Shown: in pieces, positions 9,325-18,079 of the stretch
Position numbering within the stretch: the stretch's first letter is position 1
Layout: every line of letters starts with the position of its first letter
Assembly: GCA_965230485.1 (NCBI GenBank)
Contig: CBDDLA010000001.1
Coordinates: 496,001 to 560,000 of the forward strand
From: Putridiphycobacter sp965230485
Lineage (GTDB): Bacteria; Bacteroidota; Bacteroidia; Flavobacteriales_D; Crocinitomicaceae
Length of the DNA: 64,000 bases
Direction of reading: 5' to 3'
Notes under the pieces: generated by a model
The model's database searches: none
Told to the model about the DNA's origin: nothing
The model's input: the letters and a program-made list of their open reading frames with translations, nothing else
Position numbers and translations under genes: made by a program

Positions 9325-11748
9325 TTACCTCAACTCAGCTTTCAATTCAGTTTCTAATTTTTGACGGATCATATCCATAATTTTATCAACCACTTTATCT
9401 TTAAGCGTCACTTCAGGATCCTGGAAAATAAAATTGACCGCGTACGACTTCTTATCTTTATCCAGATTTTTTCCCTCATACACATCAAATAACCCTACTT
9501 CCTTTAAAATTTTCCGATCTACTTTTTTAGAAATGGCTTCAATGTCCGAAAATTTTACAGATTTATCAAGCAATAAAGAAAAATCACGTCTTACAAATTG
9601 CGTTTTTGGCAAGGGCTTGTACTTTGAAGCATTCATAAATTGGTGTGCTATTATTTCTCCCCAATTCAAGTCAGCATAAAACACCTTTTGTTTAATTCCG
9701 AATTGTTTTAAAATTGTCGGCTTAACCCACCCTATTTCACCTATGCTTTTCTTCCCTATATGCAAGCTTACACCATCATCAAACAAGTCCGTTTTTATTG
9801 TACCTGATTTTAAATTTGCAGCTAAACCAAAACGACTCAGCAAAGATTCTATCATACCTTTTAGTGAGAAATAAGTGTGACTTTCATTGTTATTGCTCCA
9901 ATTCTCCAATGACTTTCTGCCGGTTAACCAAACACCCAACTTTTCACTTTCTTCATATTGGTCATTGTGCTTCTGATACACTTTTCCGAACTCAAATAAT
10001 CTTAAATTAGGGCTTTGACGATTTTGATTATGAGCAATGGATTCCAACCCACCAAATAGCATAGTTTGACGCATCACATCCAATTCTTGACTTAAGGGAT
10101 TAAGCAAAGAAACATTAAAATCGGGCTTCAATTGCTCGCTATTGGCTTTTTCAATCTGCTTTGAGGCGGATAAGGAGTTAGACATGATTTCAAAGCATCC
10201 GTTTGACACTAATAAATCAGCGGCAATATTGTATAATTTATCTTTATTTGGTTTTGTTTCGTATGAGATTGACGTGTTCAATTTTTTGGGAATTGGCACA
10301 TTATTGAAACCATATATTCTCAAAACTTCTTCTACAACATCAGCTTCCCTAGTCACATCTACTCTATAAGTAGGTATTTCTACTTCAACTTTGTGACCAG
10401 ATTTTGATTTAATCCTAATGTCTAATTCGTTTAAAATATGCTCTATTTTAGTATCATCAATATCTACACCCATTAATTGACGACACCTATCGAAATCAAC
10501 ATTTATTGACCAAGGCAAGATTGGCGATTCATATTGGTCATTCGATTCAACAATTACTGCTTCTGCATATTCCATTAATAAAAAGGTAGCCCGTTCTAAC
10601 GCCTCCTTAATTAAATTGGGGTCTACACCGCGCTCAAACCTAAAGGACGAATCAGTGTTTAAAGCATGCCGTTTAGCAGCTTTACGGACAGTTACAGGGT
10701 TAAAATAAGCTGACTCAAGGAAAATACTAGTCGTTTGATCAGTAACTCCAGAATCTTCGCCACCAAAAATACCAGCTAAACACATAGGGTTCTTACCGTT
10801 TGCAATAACCATATCATCAGCATTAAGGTCTCTTTTAATACCATCAAGTGTAATCAATGATTCATTTGGTTTTGCTAACCGGATATTGACCTCACTTTCT
10901 ACTTTAGCAAGATCGAAAGCATGTAAAGGCTGTCCCTGTTCATGCATCACAAAATTGGTGATATCAACTACATTGTTAATTGGTTTTACACCAATGGTTC
11001 TCAATTTATTCTGCAACCAATCTGGTGATGGACCAACTTTTATATTTTCTAGAACACAATAAGCATATCTTGGGCAATGCGTTTGGTTTTCAATATTCAC
11101 CTTAAAGCTACCTGAATACTCTAGTTTAGCAGTATCGGGCTGGCTAATTTCAATGTTTTGTTTTTTATGGAAATTCAAAAATGCCTTGAGATCTCGAGCA
11201 ACACCAATGTGCCCCATGGCGTCAGCTCTATTGGGCGTTAAGCCAATCTCTATTAGGTAATCAGCCTCTATATTAAAAAAGGTTTTTGCTGTTTCTCCCA
11301 CTTCTGCATCTGATGGTAACACCATAATACCATCATGACTTTCTCCAAGTCCAATTTCATCTTCAGCACAAATCATTCCTATACTTTCAATGCCTCTAAT
11401 TTTAGACTTTTTTATTTTGAAAGATTCTTCAGGGTTTGGATACAATGTAGTACCAACAGTCGCAACAACTACTTTCTGACCAGTTTCAACATTAGGCGCG
11501 CCACAAACTATTTGAAGCGGCTCTGCACCTCCAATATTTACGGTTGTAACATTGAGTCTATCAGCATCAGGATGCTTAACTTTAGTTAGCACTTCCCCTA
11601 TCACTAATCCTTCTAAACCACCTTTAATAGATTCCACTTTTTCAAGCCCTTCTACTTCAAGCCCGGTATCCGTTAAAATTTCACAAGTTTCTTCAGGACT
11701 TAAATCCAAGTCAATATAGTGTTTTAGCCAATTGAATGATATTTTCAT
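9325..11748 (-). CDS. pheT: Phenylalanine--tRNA ligase beta subunit
   Basis: 807 residues, the normal size of bacterial PheT; with PheS it forms the alpha2beta2 enzyme that charges tRNA-Phe. Visible domains: N-terminal segment MKISFNWLKHYIDL, EMAP/OB-type tRNA-binding domain about 40-150 (VKHPDADRLNVTTVNIG, IVCGAPNV), B3/B4 editing-type domain about 205-390, B5 domain about 400-475, and the C-terminal FDX-ACB anticodon-binding domain about 710-805 (FVRRDFSLLLDKSVKFSDIE). No pheS is nearby, which is usual in this phylum where the subunits are often unlinked. Start ATG at 11748 leaves no alternative. Confidence 0.97.
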   Translation of the reverse strand: MKISFNWLKHYIDLDLSPEETCEILTDTGLEVEGLEKVESIKGGLEGLVIGEVLTKVKHPDADRLNVTTVNIGGAEPLQIVCGAPNVETGQKVVVATVGTTLYPNPEESFKIKKSKIRGIESIGMICAEDEIGLGESHDGIMVLPSDAEVGETAKTFFNIEADYLIEIGLTPNRADAMGHIGVARDLKAFLNFHKKQNIEISQPDTAKLEYSGSFKVNIENQTHCPRYAYCVLENIKVGPSPDWLQNKLRTIGVKPINNVVDITNFVMHEQGQPLHAFDLAKVESEVNIRLAKPNESLITLDGIKRDLNADDMVIANGKNPMCLAGIFGGEDSGVTDQTTSIFLESAYFNPVTVRKAAKRHALNTDSSFRFERGVDPNLIKEALERATFLLMEYAEAVIVESNDQYESPILPWSINVDFDRCRQLMGVDIDDTKIEHILNELDIRIKSKSGHKVEVEIPTYRVDVTREADVVEEVLRIYGFNNVPIPKKLNTSISYETKPNKDKLYNIAADLLVSNGCFEIMSNSLSASKQIEKANSEQLKPDFNVSLLNPLSQELDVMRQTMLFGGLESIAHNQNRQSPNLRLFEFGKVYQKHNDQYEESEKLGVWLTGRKSLENWSNNNESHTYFSLKGMIESLLSRFGLAANLKSGTIKTDLFDDGVSLHIGKKSIGEIGWVKPTILKQFGIKQKVFYADLNWGEIIAHQFMNASKYKPLPKTQFVRRDFSLLLDKSVKFSDIEAISKKVDRKILKEVGLFDVYEGKNLDKDKKSYAVNFIFQDPEVTLKDKVVDKIMDMIRQKLETELKAELR

Positions 11749-11904
11749 TTACAAAATAAAATTAGGGGCTAAAGTTAAGAAATTCTAGTACAAATTATAC
11801 AGTAATTTTCACAAAGGATATAATAATAGTTGGTTTATTAGCACTAGAGGTTTTTAAGTTACTAATGCGTTTAATTTCTTGGGTAAGGAGAGAGAATTAA
11901 AATG

Positions 11905-12459
11905 TTATAATGATGATTTATTATCATTATATACCTTTATTATTTCTGTCAGATTATCGTAAGTTAGTCTTTCTCGCCTGATTTTATCAACTAAAGTTCT
12001 GTTATCAGAAATATAATTCAGCATAGTGTCTTTAAAACCAATTCTTTTAATCAATATAAATTGGCCATCAACTTCAATATAATAATCTCTTCTGCTAACA
12101 CTTATTTCTGTACTTCTCAGCAAATAGTTATACTCAAACAATTTTATGTAACCATTATTAACCAGCTTCATGAAGCCTGGAGTATCAGTAAGACGAAAAG
12201 GTCTTTCGTATATTTTTTTAACAAATAATTCCTCTCCTCTTTTATATCCAGTCAAATGAAACGTAGTATACGTTTTTTTGTCACCATCCTCAGTCATAAA
12301 CTTCACCTTGGAAGCACTTTTAATTGGTGTAATATCCTTAATTTTTCCAAATACAGTATCTCCTTGAATTTTAACAACGTAACCACTAAGGTATTTATTA
12401 GTTTGACCAAACACAGTAACAGTAAGAAAAAGTACTACAGAAAGGGATATAAATTTCAT
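11905..12459 (-). CDS. Hypothetical secreted protein
   Basis: 184 residues. A signal peptide of about 18 residues (LSVVLFLTVTVFGQ) is followed by a beta-rich body beginning YLSGYVVKIQGDTVFGKI, a pattern common in uncharacterised Bacteroidota secreted proteins that open with 'G-y-v-x-x-x-g-D-T-l-x-G-x-I'. No catalytic motif or sorting domain is visible. Single gene upstream of pheT on the same strand but 156 bases away. Confidence 0.7.
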   Translation of the reverse strand: MKFISLSVVLFLTVTVFGQTNKYLSGYVVKIQGDTVFGKIKDITPIKSASKVKFMTEDGDKKTYTTFHLTGYKRGEELFVKKIYERPFRLTDTPGFMKLVNNGYIKLFEYNYLLRSTEISVSRRDYYIEVDGQFILIKRIGFKDTMLNYISDNRTLVDKIRRERLTYDNLTEIIKVYNDNKSSL

Positions 12460-12481
12460 AAAAAAGTGATATTCTGTAAAC

Positions 12482-12655
12482 TTAAATAAAATTTACAATG
12501 TAATTTAAAATTAAAGTCAAAACATAGCGCGATTCTCCAAACTGAAATTTATCTGACTTACCGTCTTCATGTTTAAAACCTTTAGGCATTTGAGTGTGAG
12601 AAGGTCTGCAAGTAATTTCAACAGAAGGCTCAATAAAAAAAACAATCCTTAAACA
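12482..12655 (-). pseudogene. Possible decayed coding remnant
   Basis: This gap holds a minus-strand frame without a start codon at a sensible place. It reads as protein-like sequence, for example VEITCRPSHTQMPKGFKHED followed by GKSDKFQFGESR, then drifts into AT-rich sequence and stops at 12482-12484. The upstream frame is closed by a TAA. It could be the tail of a lost gene or chance; I do not recognise a family. Confidence 0.25.
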
Positions 12656-12686
12656 GCTTACTTATGGTAGCAAAACTTTCTGTTGA

Positions 12687-13145
12687 TCAATCGATATTTT
12701 TCAAGAAGTGAACCAGACGATCTTCCTCCCAAAATCCGATTTTTTGATGGAAGTTTTGAGCGTCCTTATTCCACAACCAAGTGTCCGAGCCAATTTGGTT
12801 ACAATCATTCATTTTTAACCAATCTTCGCCAAGCCTAATAAGTTGTTTTGCAATACCCATCTTCCGATAGGGCTCCTCTATAAATACCCCTTCTAAATAT
12901 CCTGTTGGTGATTTTTCAGCTCCTTCCACATAATCAAAACGTACAGAAACTTGAACAAAACCAATGGCTTCATTATTCTGATTTTTAGCTAAAATAACCT
13001 TTTGATTAGCGGAGTTAACAACTGTTTTTTTTAACAATGATTCCAACTCATCTGCTTTAAAATCAATCCACAACTTTTTAGTCATTGAGAAAAATGCATC
13101 AAAATCTTCCTTTCTTAAATCTTCATATTTAATTGGGCTATTCAT
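12687..13145 (-). CDS. GNAT acetyltransferase, AAC(6')-I-like
   Basis: 152-residue GCN5-type N-acetyltransferase. The acetyl-CoA motif A is GYLEGVFIEEPYRKMGIAKQ (R-x-x-G-I-A). The whole architecture, including VSVRFDYVEGAEKSPTGYLE, GSDTWLWNKDAQNFHQKIGF and the end ERVVYF-like DRLVHFLKNI, parallels the chromosomal aminoglycoside 6'-N-acetyltransferases of the AAC(6')-Ig/Ih/Ii group. That supports a name by family only: many such homologues acetylate other amines. No signal peptide, no mobile-element flanks. It starts nine bases after the stop of the frameshifted small gene at 13154, so the two may be co-transcribed. Confidence 0.85.
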   Translation of the reverse strand: MNSPIKYEDLRKEDFDAFFSMTKKLWIDFKADELESLLKKTVVNSANQKVILAKNQNNEAIGFVQVSVRFDYVEGAEKSPTGYLEGVFIEEPYRKMGIAKQLIRLGEDWLKMNDCNQIGSDTWLWNKDAQNFHQKIGFWEEDRLVHFLKNID

Positions 13146-13153
13146 GTGTTTAG

Positions 13154-13487
13154 TTAATATTTAATCACTTTTCCTTTTTTTAATAACTGAAAAGCTTCTT
13201 TCCAACCAGGTAATTCGTCTGTCTCTATCGTAATAGATCTAATTTCTCTTGCGATTTCTTTACTGGTTTTCATGGCTTCAAGGTGCGCTCCATTTGACAT
13301 GAAATCCCTGATTTCATCTTCACTATTCCATAACGTCATGGTGTAATGTTTTGTCCACCGCCCCCTTTTTTTTAAAGCTTTTACAATTTGTTGCTTTTAG
13401 CTGCTTAATTATCTGCATTGCTTTTAGGGATAAGGGAAAGAATTTAAATGGACTTTTTAATTCAATAGACGTAATGGTTGCTTTCAT
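13154..13487 (-). pseudogene. ABM/DUF3291-like small protein gene with frameshift
   Basis: A single gene split by a one-base shift. From the ATG at 13487 the frame reads MKATITSIELKSPFKFFPLS and continues to SFKKKG, then runs into a stop. From the same point the next frame continues GRWTKHYTMTLWNSEDEIRD and on to KVIKY at 13154. The break falls in a homopolymer (on the coding strand A8 followed by G5, plus-strand 13361-13373); deleting one G joins the halves as FKKKGRWTKHYTMTLW, giving about 110 residues. The joined protein resembles the dimeric alpha-beta barrel family (DUF3291/ABM-like; signature TLWNSEDEIRDFMSNGAHLEAM). Calling only 13154-13339 would miss the N-terminus. Whether this is a sequencing error, a phase-variable tract or a true mutation is open. 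Confidence 0.8.
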
Positions 13488-13501
13488 TTCTAATTGATAG
13501 G

Positions 13502-14770
13502 TTATTCTGTAATTTTAATTATTCTCTGCGAGGTAATTACTTTGCTTCCATCTAAAATCTGTACTAAGTATATTCCATCAGGAAAAGCTTTAAAATTGAT
13601 TAACTCATTACTAGAAATAGTTAATGGATAATCAGTCATCCGTCTTCCGTAGACATCAAAAACAGTAATTTCAAAGTCTGCTATTGAATTTAATTCTGAC
13701 TCAATAAAGACCTTTCCAAAAGTTGGATTTGGAAATAAGGTTATTTTTCCAAACTTTTCCTTATCATTAATTGAAGCAACATTACAGGGGATGCCTATCA
13801 TGTATTTCCAAGTACACCCAAAAACTGGAGCTCCTAAGTTATCAGTTGGAGTTTCGGCATCTCTAATCATGATATCGTGCGTTAAATACAATGGGTTTGG
13901 CGACGAAACCATTCGTTGAGTATACAATTGGCGTGTATTGCTGTGCGGAGCTAAGGTCGCGTCTACATCTATAGTATCTCCAAAACTATTTAAACCAAGT
14001 GCTTCCCACTGTTCGTATTGCTTCCAAAAATCAACAATTTCATCAAACAAGGCGTTAAATCCGAAATAATTTGAATCGGCCACTATATGAGGTTGTGAGG
14101 TCCAAGGCGCAGGTATATTTAAGGTGTCAATATAATCGTTTGGCGACCCAAACATTAGTACCCTCTGAATTGGTTTAGTCATTCCGATCACTGCCGCATG
14201 TCCGCCTCCCTGGGAATGTCCTGAAACTATAATTTTATTCCACAGTATTGTATTACCGGAATAAAATTGAGACCAGTTTTGAGCAGGGAAATTAGTATCT
14301 AGATAGATTAGTAATTTAATTAGACGGTTATTAATAGAGTTTGATGCATTTACATTGATTTCGGAACTATAATCAAAGCCTTCAATAATTTCTCTTCTAA
14401 AGTCTAAATAACAATTTAGATCAGTATTCGCAGCACAGGCCGATTGAGCAGAGGTCCAGTTACGGTACATTAAATTGATGCAGTGAAAACCATTATGTGC
14501 CGCTTCAGTAGGATATAAAATTGTACTATTGGGATTATCTAAAGTACCCACTAAATGCAAAAGAAGTGTATTTTTTGATTCACTGGTAGGATTAAGTAAT
14601 ACTTGATTCTTTTTTTGCCCATCTAAAAAAATTAAGGGATCTGTATCATTTCCCTTAACTTCAAAATGAATGATTGAATCCGGACTATATTGACTAAATA
14701 AATGAATAGCTACTTGAAAAACAAATATCGTTAGTATATATTTTAATATGGATATCCTATTTATAGTCAT
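13502..14770 (-). CDS. T9SS type A-sorted alpha/beta hydrolase
   Basis: 422-residue exported protein. After an N-terminal hydrophobic signal (about 1-27), the body (about 40-340) carries a serine-hydrolase nucleophile elbow GHSQGGG preceded by KIIVSG and followed by HAAVIGMTKPIQRVLMFGSP, as in lipases and BPSS1187-like esterases. Four or more cysteines suggest disulfides (CINLMYRNW, SACAANTDLNC, FGCTWKYMIGIPC). The last 80 residues are a type A sorting domain: LFPNPTFGKVFIES, ITVFDVYGRRM and DGIYLVQILDG. It should be carried across the outer membrane by the type IX system and retained or released after cleavage. Substrate unknown. Confidence 0.87.
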   Translation of the reverse strand: MTINRISILKYILTIFVFQVAIHLFSQYSPDSIIHFEVKGNDTDPLIFLDGQKKNQVLLNPTSESKNTLLLHLVGTLDNPNSTILYPTEAAHNGFHCINLMYRNWTSAQSACAANTDLNCYLDFRREIIEGFDYSSEINVNASNSINNRLIKLLIYLDTNFPAQNWSQFYSGNTILWNKIIVSGHSQGGGHAAVIGMTKPIQRVLMFGSPNDYIDTLNIPAPWTSQPHIVADSNYFGFNALFDEIVDFWKQYEQWEALGLNSFGDTIDVDATLAPHSNTRQLYTQRMVSSPNPLYLTHDIMIRDAETPTDNLGAPVFGCTWKYMIGIPCNVASINDKEKFGKITLFPNPTFGKVFIESELNSIADFEITVFDVYGRRMTDYPLTISSNELINFKAFPDGIYLVQILDGSKVITSQRIIKITE

Positions 14771-14838
14771 TTAAAAACTGTGACTTAAGCTTGCTGTAAT
14801 TTAAAGCTAAAAAGTAATTATCTAAGGTAAAAATAATT

Positions 14839-15261
14839 TTATGGTTTGAAATACGTCTGAAGCCATAAAGAAGTGAATTGCGTCATTCGTCTTCTATTTT
14901 TCCCAAAGTCTCCATAACCTATTCTTGAAGCTGACCTAAAGTGGACTGCTTGATTTAATGTATCTATCAAAAACTCAACATCATCAATAAAACCACCAAT
15001 ATTAGTTTTAAATTCATAATGAAGATAATTTTGCCTCTCCTCCACTAATTTTGCATTCTCATTAGCTTTCAATAAGTTAATAAGTCTTAACTTTGTAGAT
15101 AACATTGTACCTGAACATGGAAGCGGGCTCATTTTTTTTCGTTTTCTCACTTCCTGAGTACTAATACAATTTGGAGAATTAGGGCATGGTTCCAAATGTT
15201 GATCATTTGCGTAAAAAAATATGCCAAATAAAAGGTAAAGCGGAACAATCAAGAATTTCAT
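14839..15261 (-). CDS. DUF1499 family exported protein
   Basis: 140 residues. A short N-terminal hydrophobic segment (LIVPLYLLFGIFFY) leads to the DUF1499 signature CPNSPNCIST, and the family ending IGYGDFGKNRRRMTQF. The central VEFLIDTLNQAVHFRSASRI strand-turn-strand is also typical. The family is widespread and uncharacterised; members sit at the envelope. A TATTTTTG box only five bases upstream of the ATG suggests a leaderless or near-leaderless transcript. Confidence 0.87.
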   Translation of the reverse strand: MKFLIVPLYLLFGIFFYANDQHLEPCPNSPNCISTQEVRKRKKMSPLPCSGTMLSTKLRLINLLKANENAKLVEERQNYLHYEFKTNIGGFIDDVEFLIDTLNQAVHFRSASRIGYGDFGKNRRRMTQFTSLWLQTYFKP

Positions 15262-15266
15262 TGTAC

Positions 15267-15274
15267 CAAAAATA
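15267..15274 (-). promoter_or_regulatory. Candidate -7 box abutting the DUF1499 start
   Basis: TATTTTTG on the minus strand ends six bases before the ATG at 15261. If real, the transcript would start at or very near the start codon. Confidence 0.4.
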
Positions 15275-15316
15275 AGTAATAATAATGGCTAGATTACCCT
15301 ATAATCGTGCTATTTA

Positions 15317-15679
15317 TTAGCTTTTTGACTTTCTTAAAATATAATGATATTCGTCTTGATTTTCTCCGTGTAATGCATATGCGTTCACAAACTCATAGCC
15401 ACTTGCACTAAAAAAATTAAGGGCATCAATCATGGAATTAAAAACAACTAACTTGCCCGATTTATCTCTTATTTGAGTATCTCGGATACTAAAAACTTTA
15501 TTTTCCTGACCAAAATCAATATCGATAGATACCTTATTACTCAGAAATCTGGCTGTGCCTACAATCTGAATATACTCAACATTAATGTCTTTGATTAAAA
15601 CACCGTTAACTGTCTGTGAAAATAAGTTTGATGTTCCGAAAATGGCTAATAAGCATGTAATTGTGATAATCTTCTTCAT
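15317..15679 (-). CDS. Hypothetical secreted protein
   Basis: 120 residues with a clean Sec signal peptide (MKKIITITCLLAIFGTSNLF, cleavage near SQ). The mature part begins TVNGVLIKDINVEYIQIVGT and ends in a helix-strand unit (ALNFFSASGYEFVNAYALHG). That last motif, a 'G-y-E-f-v' strand followed by a Tyr-containing 'YHYILRK' strand, is common in small uncharacterised Bacteroidota exported proteins. No partner is obvious. Confidence 0.68.
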   Translation of the reverse strand: MKKIITITCLLAIFGTSNLFSQTVNGVLIKDINVEYIQIVGTARFLSNKVSIDIDFGQENKVFSIRDTQIRDKSGKLVVFNSMIDALNFFSASGYEFVNAYALHGENQDEYHYILRKSKS

Positions 15680-15795
15680 AATTAGTTTTTTGTTTCTTTA
15701 AATCAAACAAAAATTGGACCACTTATTATCCGATTTAACAATTTTGAAAGAGACTTATAAAATAAAAATGACGTCTTTTATTGTTAACTCAAAAT

Positions 15796-17880
15796 CTAAG
15801 ACTTTAATTGCACGAAATACATTTCAATTAAGCCTTTACCTTTGGCTTCTATTTTTCCACGACTTTCGAACGAAAACTCAGCCTCATTTTTTACAATTTC
15901 GTATGTCGACTGGCTGATATTTACTTTAGAAACAGCACCAGAAGATTCCATCCTACTTGCAGTATTAACAGTATCTCCCCATATGTCGTATTGGAATTTT
16001 TTGACACCAACAATTCCTGCCACTACCGATCCAGTATGAATTCCGGCACGCATTTCAAACGCAGGTAAGCCTTTTCTATCCATTTCAATTTTACGATTGT
16101 TAATGAAATTTTGCATCTCCAATGCAGTGAGAATAGTATTTTTTACAGAATTAGTATTGGCATTGGTCAGACCTCCTGCAGCCATGTATGCATCCCCAAT
16201 GGTTTTAATTTTTTCAATATTATACTTATCCATTAAACCATCAAAAAATTCAAAGCACATGTTAATTTCATGTACCAAATCTTGTGCGCTTAGCTCCTCA
16301 GAAACAGCAGTAAACCCTTTAAAATCAGTAAATATAATTGATACGTTATCAAAGTGTCTTGCGTCTGCCTTACCTTTTTCTTTGAGTTCTTTCGCAATAT
16401 CTTTTGGTAAGATATTTAACAGTAAACCTTCTGAGCGGTCCTTTTCTTGTTGTAATATTATTTTAGATTTTCTAACGTATCTCAAACGGCTGTATATACC
16501 TATAGATAATAACAACATTATAAACCCCACCAAGGCAAACATATTACGTGTCTGATTCTTTTTGTGTACTTCTTCCTTATGCGCCATTATTAGCATACGG
16601 TCTTTTTCAGCTTGTTTTATGCTGTCTGAAAAAACTTGTTTGGAAAATTCCATTTCTTGAAGTTTTTTTGAGATTTCTTCTTCATTTAGGCTATCATTGA
16701 TCACATTCGCTTTTTCAAGATAAACCAGGGCTTCACTAGTATTACCGATATCCTTATACGTATTATATAAACACAGGCAAGCTCCTCTTTGATCAGGATA
16801 AAATCCTAACGAATCTGCAAGACCTAAACCTTGCTTACAGTATTCAAGTGCTTTAGGGTAATTGCCCTGGGTTCTATAAACTTTTCCAATACTTGTTAAA
16901 CTTGCAATAATTCCTGGCCTATTGTTAAGTTCCTTTCTAATTTTGAGTGACAGATCATAATACTCAAGTGCCCTTTCAGTATTACCCTGTAAAGCGTAAT
17001 TATCACCAATATTATTAAGGCAACTTCCAATACCTTGTTTATCACCTATTTCTTCCCTGATATTCAGTGATTGCTGATAATACTCTAGTGCCTTAACATA
17101 ATTGCCTATACTATTATTAGTGCTTCCTAAATTATTTAATGCGGTTGAAACACCTCGCTTTGATTTAGCTTCTTTATTAAACCTTAGTGCGCGTTGAAAA
17201 CATTCAAGTGATTTAGATATATTGCCTTGATATTTGTAAATAAGGCCAATATTATTCCAACCTGCCGCTATCCCCTTTTTATTATTAATTTCTTCGTTAA
17301 TTTTTAATGATTTTTCATAATACGTAAGTGCTTTCGAATAACTCCCCTGACTTTCGTAAATAGTGCCAATATTATTCAAAGTGCTGGAAGCACCTTTTTT
17401 ATCTCCAAGTTTCTTCTGAAGCTTTAAACTTCTTTGAAAAAACAACATAGCCTTTGAGAAGTTGCCCTGAGAATTGTAAATATTCCCAATGTTAAGTGAA
17501 GTACGGGCAATGCCAGCTTTATCTTCCATTTCTTCACTAATTATAAGTGATTGGTTATAATAGATTAAAGCTTGTGCATTGTCACCAGTCACTGCCTTAG
17601 ATATACCTTGAAGGTTTAATCCTGTGGCCTCTACTTTATGATTGTCTTTTTTTTTCCCAAAATTGGTTAATTCTTTAGCTAATATAAAGGCAGTATCAGG
17701 TTTAGAAAAAAGAAATCCATTCCAGATAAAGTTTGAAAATGCAATCACTCTTAAAGAATCGAGCCTAGACTCATCTTGCCAAACTGCATAAAGTGAGTCT
17801 AAATTAGATTGAGCTTTTACTAAAAAACTAGAAAATAATATAGCTAAAATTAAAGACTTCTTTATCATCAATAGTTTCAA
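15796..17880 (-). CDS. TPR-containing class III adenylate cyclase
   Basis: 694 residues: signal peptide (1-23), about eight tandem TPR-like units of 40 residues (roughly 60-395; recurring LNNIGxIYxxQGNYxKALEYY), a coiled linker, one membrane span near 445-465 (MFALVGFIMLLLSIGIYS), and a class III nucleotidyl cyclase domain (512-694). Metal aspartates are D519 (FTDFKGF) and D563 (IGDAYM). K559 and D632 (FQYDIWGD) occupy the purine-selecting positions in the form expected for ATP, and N639/R643 (TVNTASR) the transition-state positions, so adenylate rather than guanylate cyclase is predicted. TPRs would lie outside the cytoplasmic membrane and sense a periplasmic partner. A second Met (residue 5) is an equally good start. 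Confidence 0.92.
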   Translation of the reverse strand: MKLLMIKKSLILAILFSSFLVKAQSNLDSLYAVWQDESRLDSLRVIAFSNFIWNGFLFSKPDTAFILAKELTNFGKKKDNHKVEATGLNLQGISKAVTGDNAQALIYYNQSLIISEEMEDKAGIARTSLNIGNIYNSQGNFSKAMLFFQRSLKLQKKLGDKKGASSTLNNIGTIYESQGSYSKALTYYEKSLKINEEINNKKGIAAGWNNIGLIYKYQGNISKSLECFQRALRFNKEAKSKRGVSTALNNLGSTNNSIGNYVKALEYYQQSLNIREEIGDKQGIGSCLNNIGDNYALQGNTERALEYYDLSLKIRKELNNRPGIIASLTSIGKVYRTQGNYPKALEYCKQGLGLADSLGFYPDQRGACLCLYNTYKDIGNTSEALVYLEKANVINDSLNEEEISKKLQEMEFSKQVFSDSIKQAEKDRMLIMAHKEEVHKKNQTRNMFALVGFIMLLLSIGIYSRLRYVRKSKIILQQEKDRSEGLLLNILPKDIAKELKEKGKADARHFDNVSIIFTDFKGFTAVSEELSAQDLVHEINMCFEFFDGLMDKYNIEKIKTIGDAYMAAGGLTNANTNSVKNTILTALEMQNFINNRKIEMDRKGLPAFEMRAGIHTGSVVAGIVGVKKFQYDIWGDTVNTASRMESSGAVSKVNISQSTYEIVKNEAEFSFESRGKIEAKGKGLIEMYFVQLKS

Positions 17881-18079
17881 AATTTAAACTTAATAAAAGT
17901 AAATATTTAAGCTGAAACTACCTTTGAATGAAGTCAACTTAACGTCTTATTTAAACATTTTTATAAAACAGAATATGCAACAATGACTTCTACCAAATTT
18001 TAGTCCGAAAAATTGTTGTTTTAAACAGTTTCACATCAGCAATTTGCTACTGTTTTAATTAAGAACATAACTTCCAACT

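Noticed and set aside
13154..13339. A separate 61-residue gene
   Set aside because: It is only the C-terminal half of the frameshifted gene; its ATG is an internal methionine and homologous coding sequence continues upstream.
16097..16555. Plus-strand frame of 152 codons opposite the cyclase gene
   Set aside because: Fully antisense to the conserved cyclase domain; no signal or domain; explained as a shadow.
17881..18079. Hidden gene in the 199-base gap downstream of the Fe-S operon
   Set aside because: Stops occur in all frames and the sequence is AT-rich; most likely it is the cyclase promoter region plus the operon 3' end.
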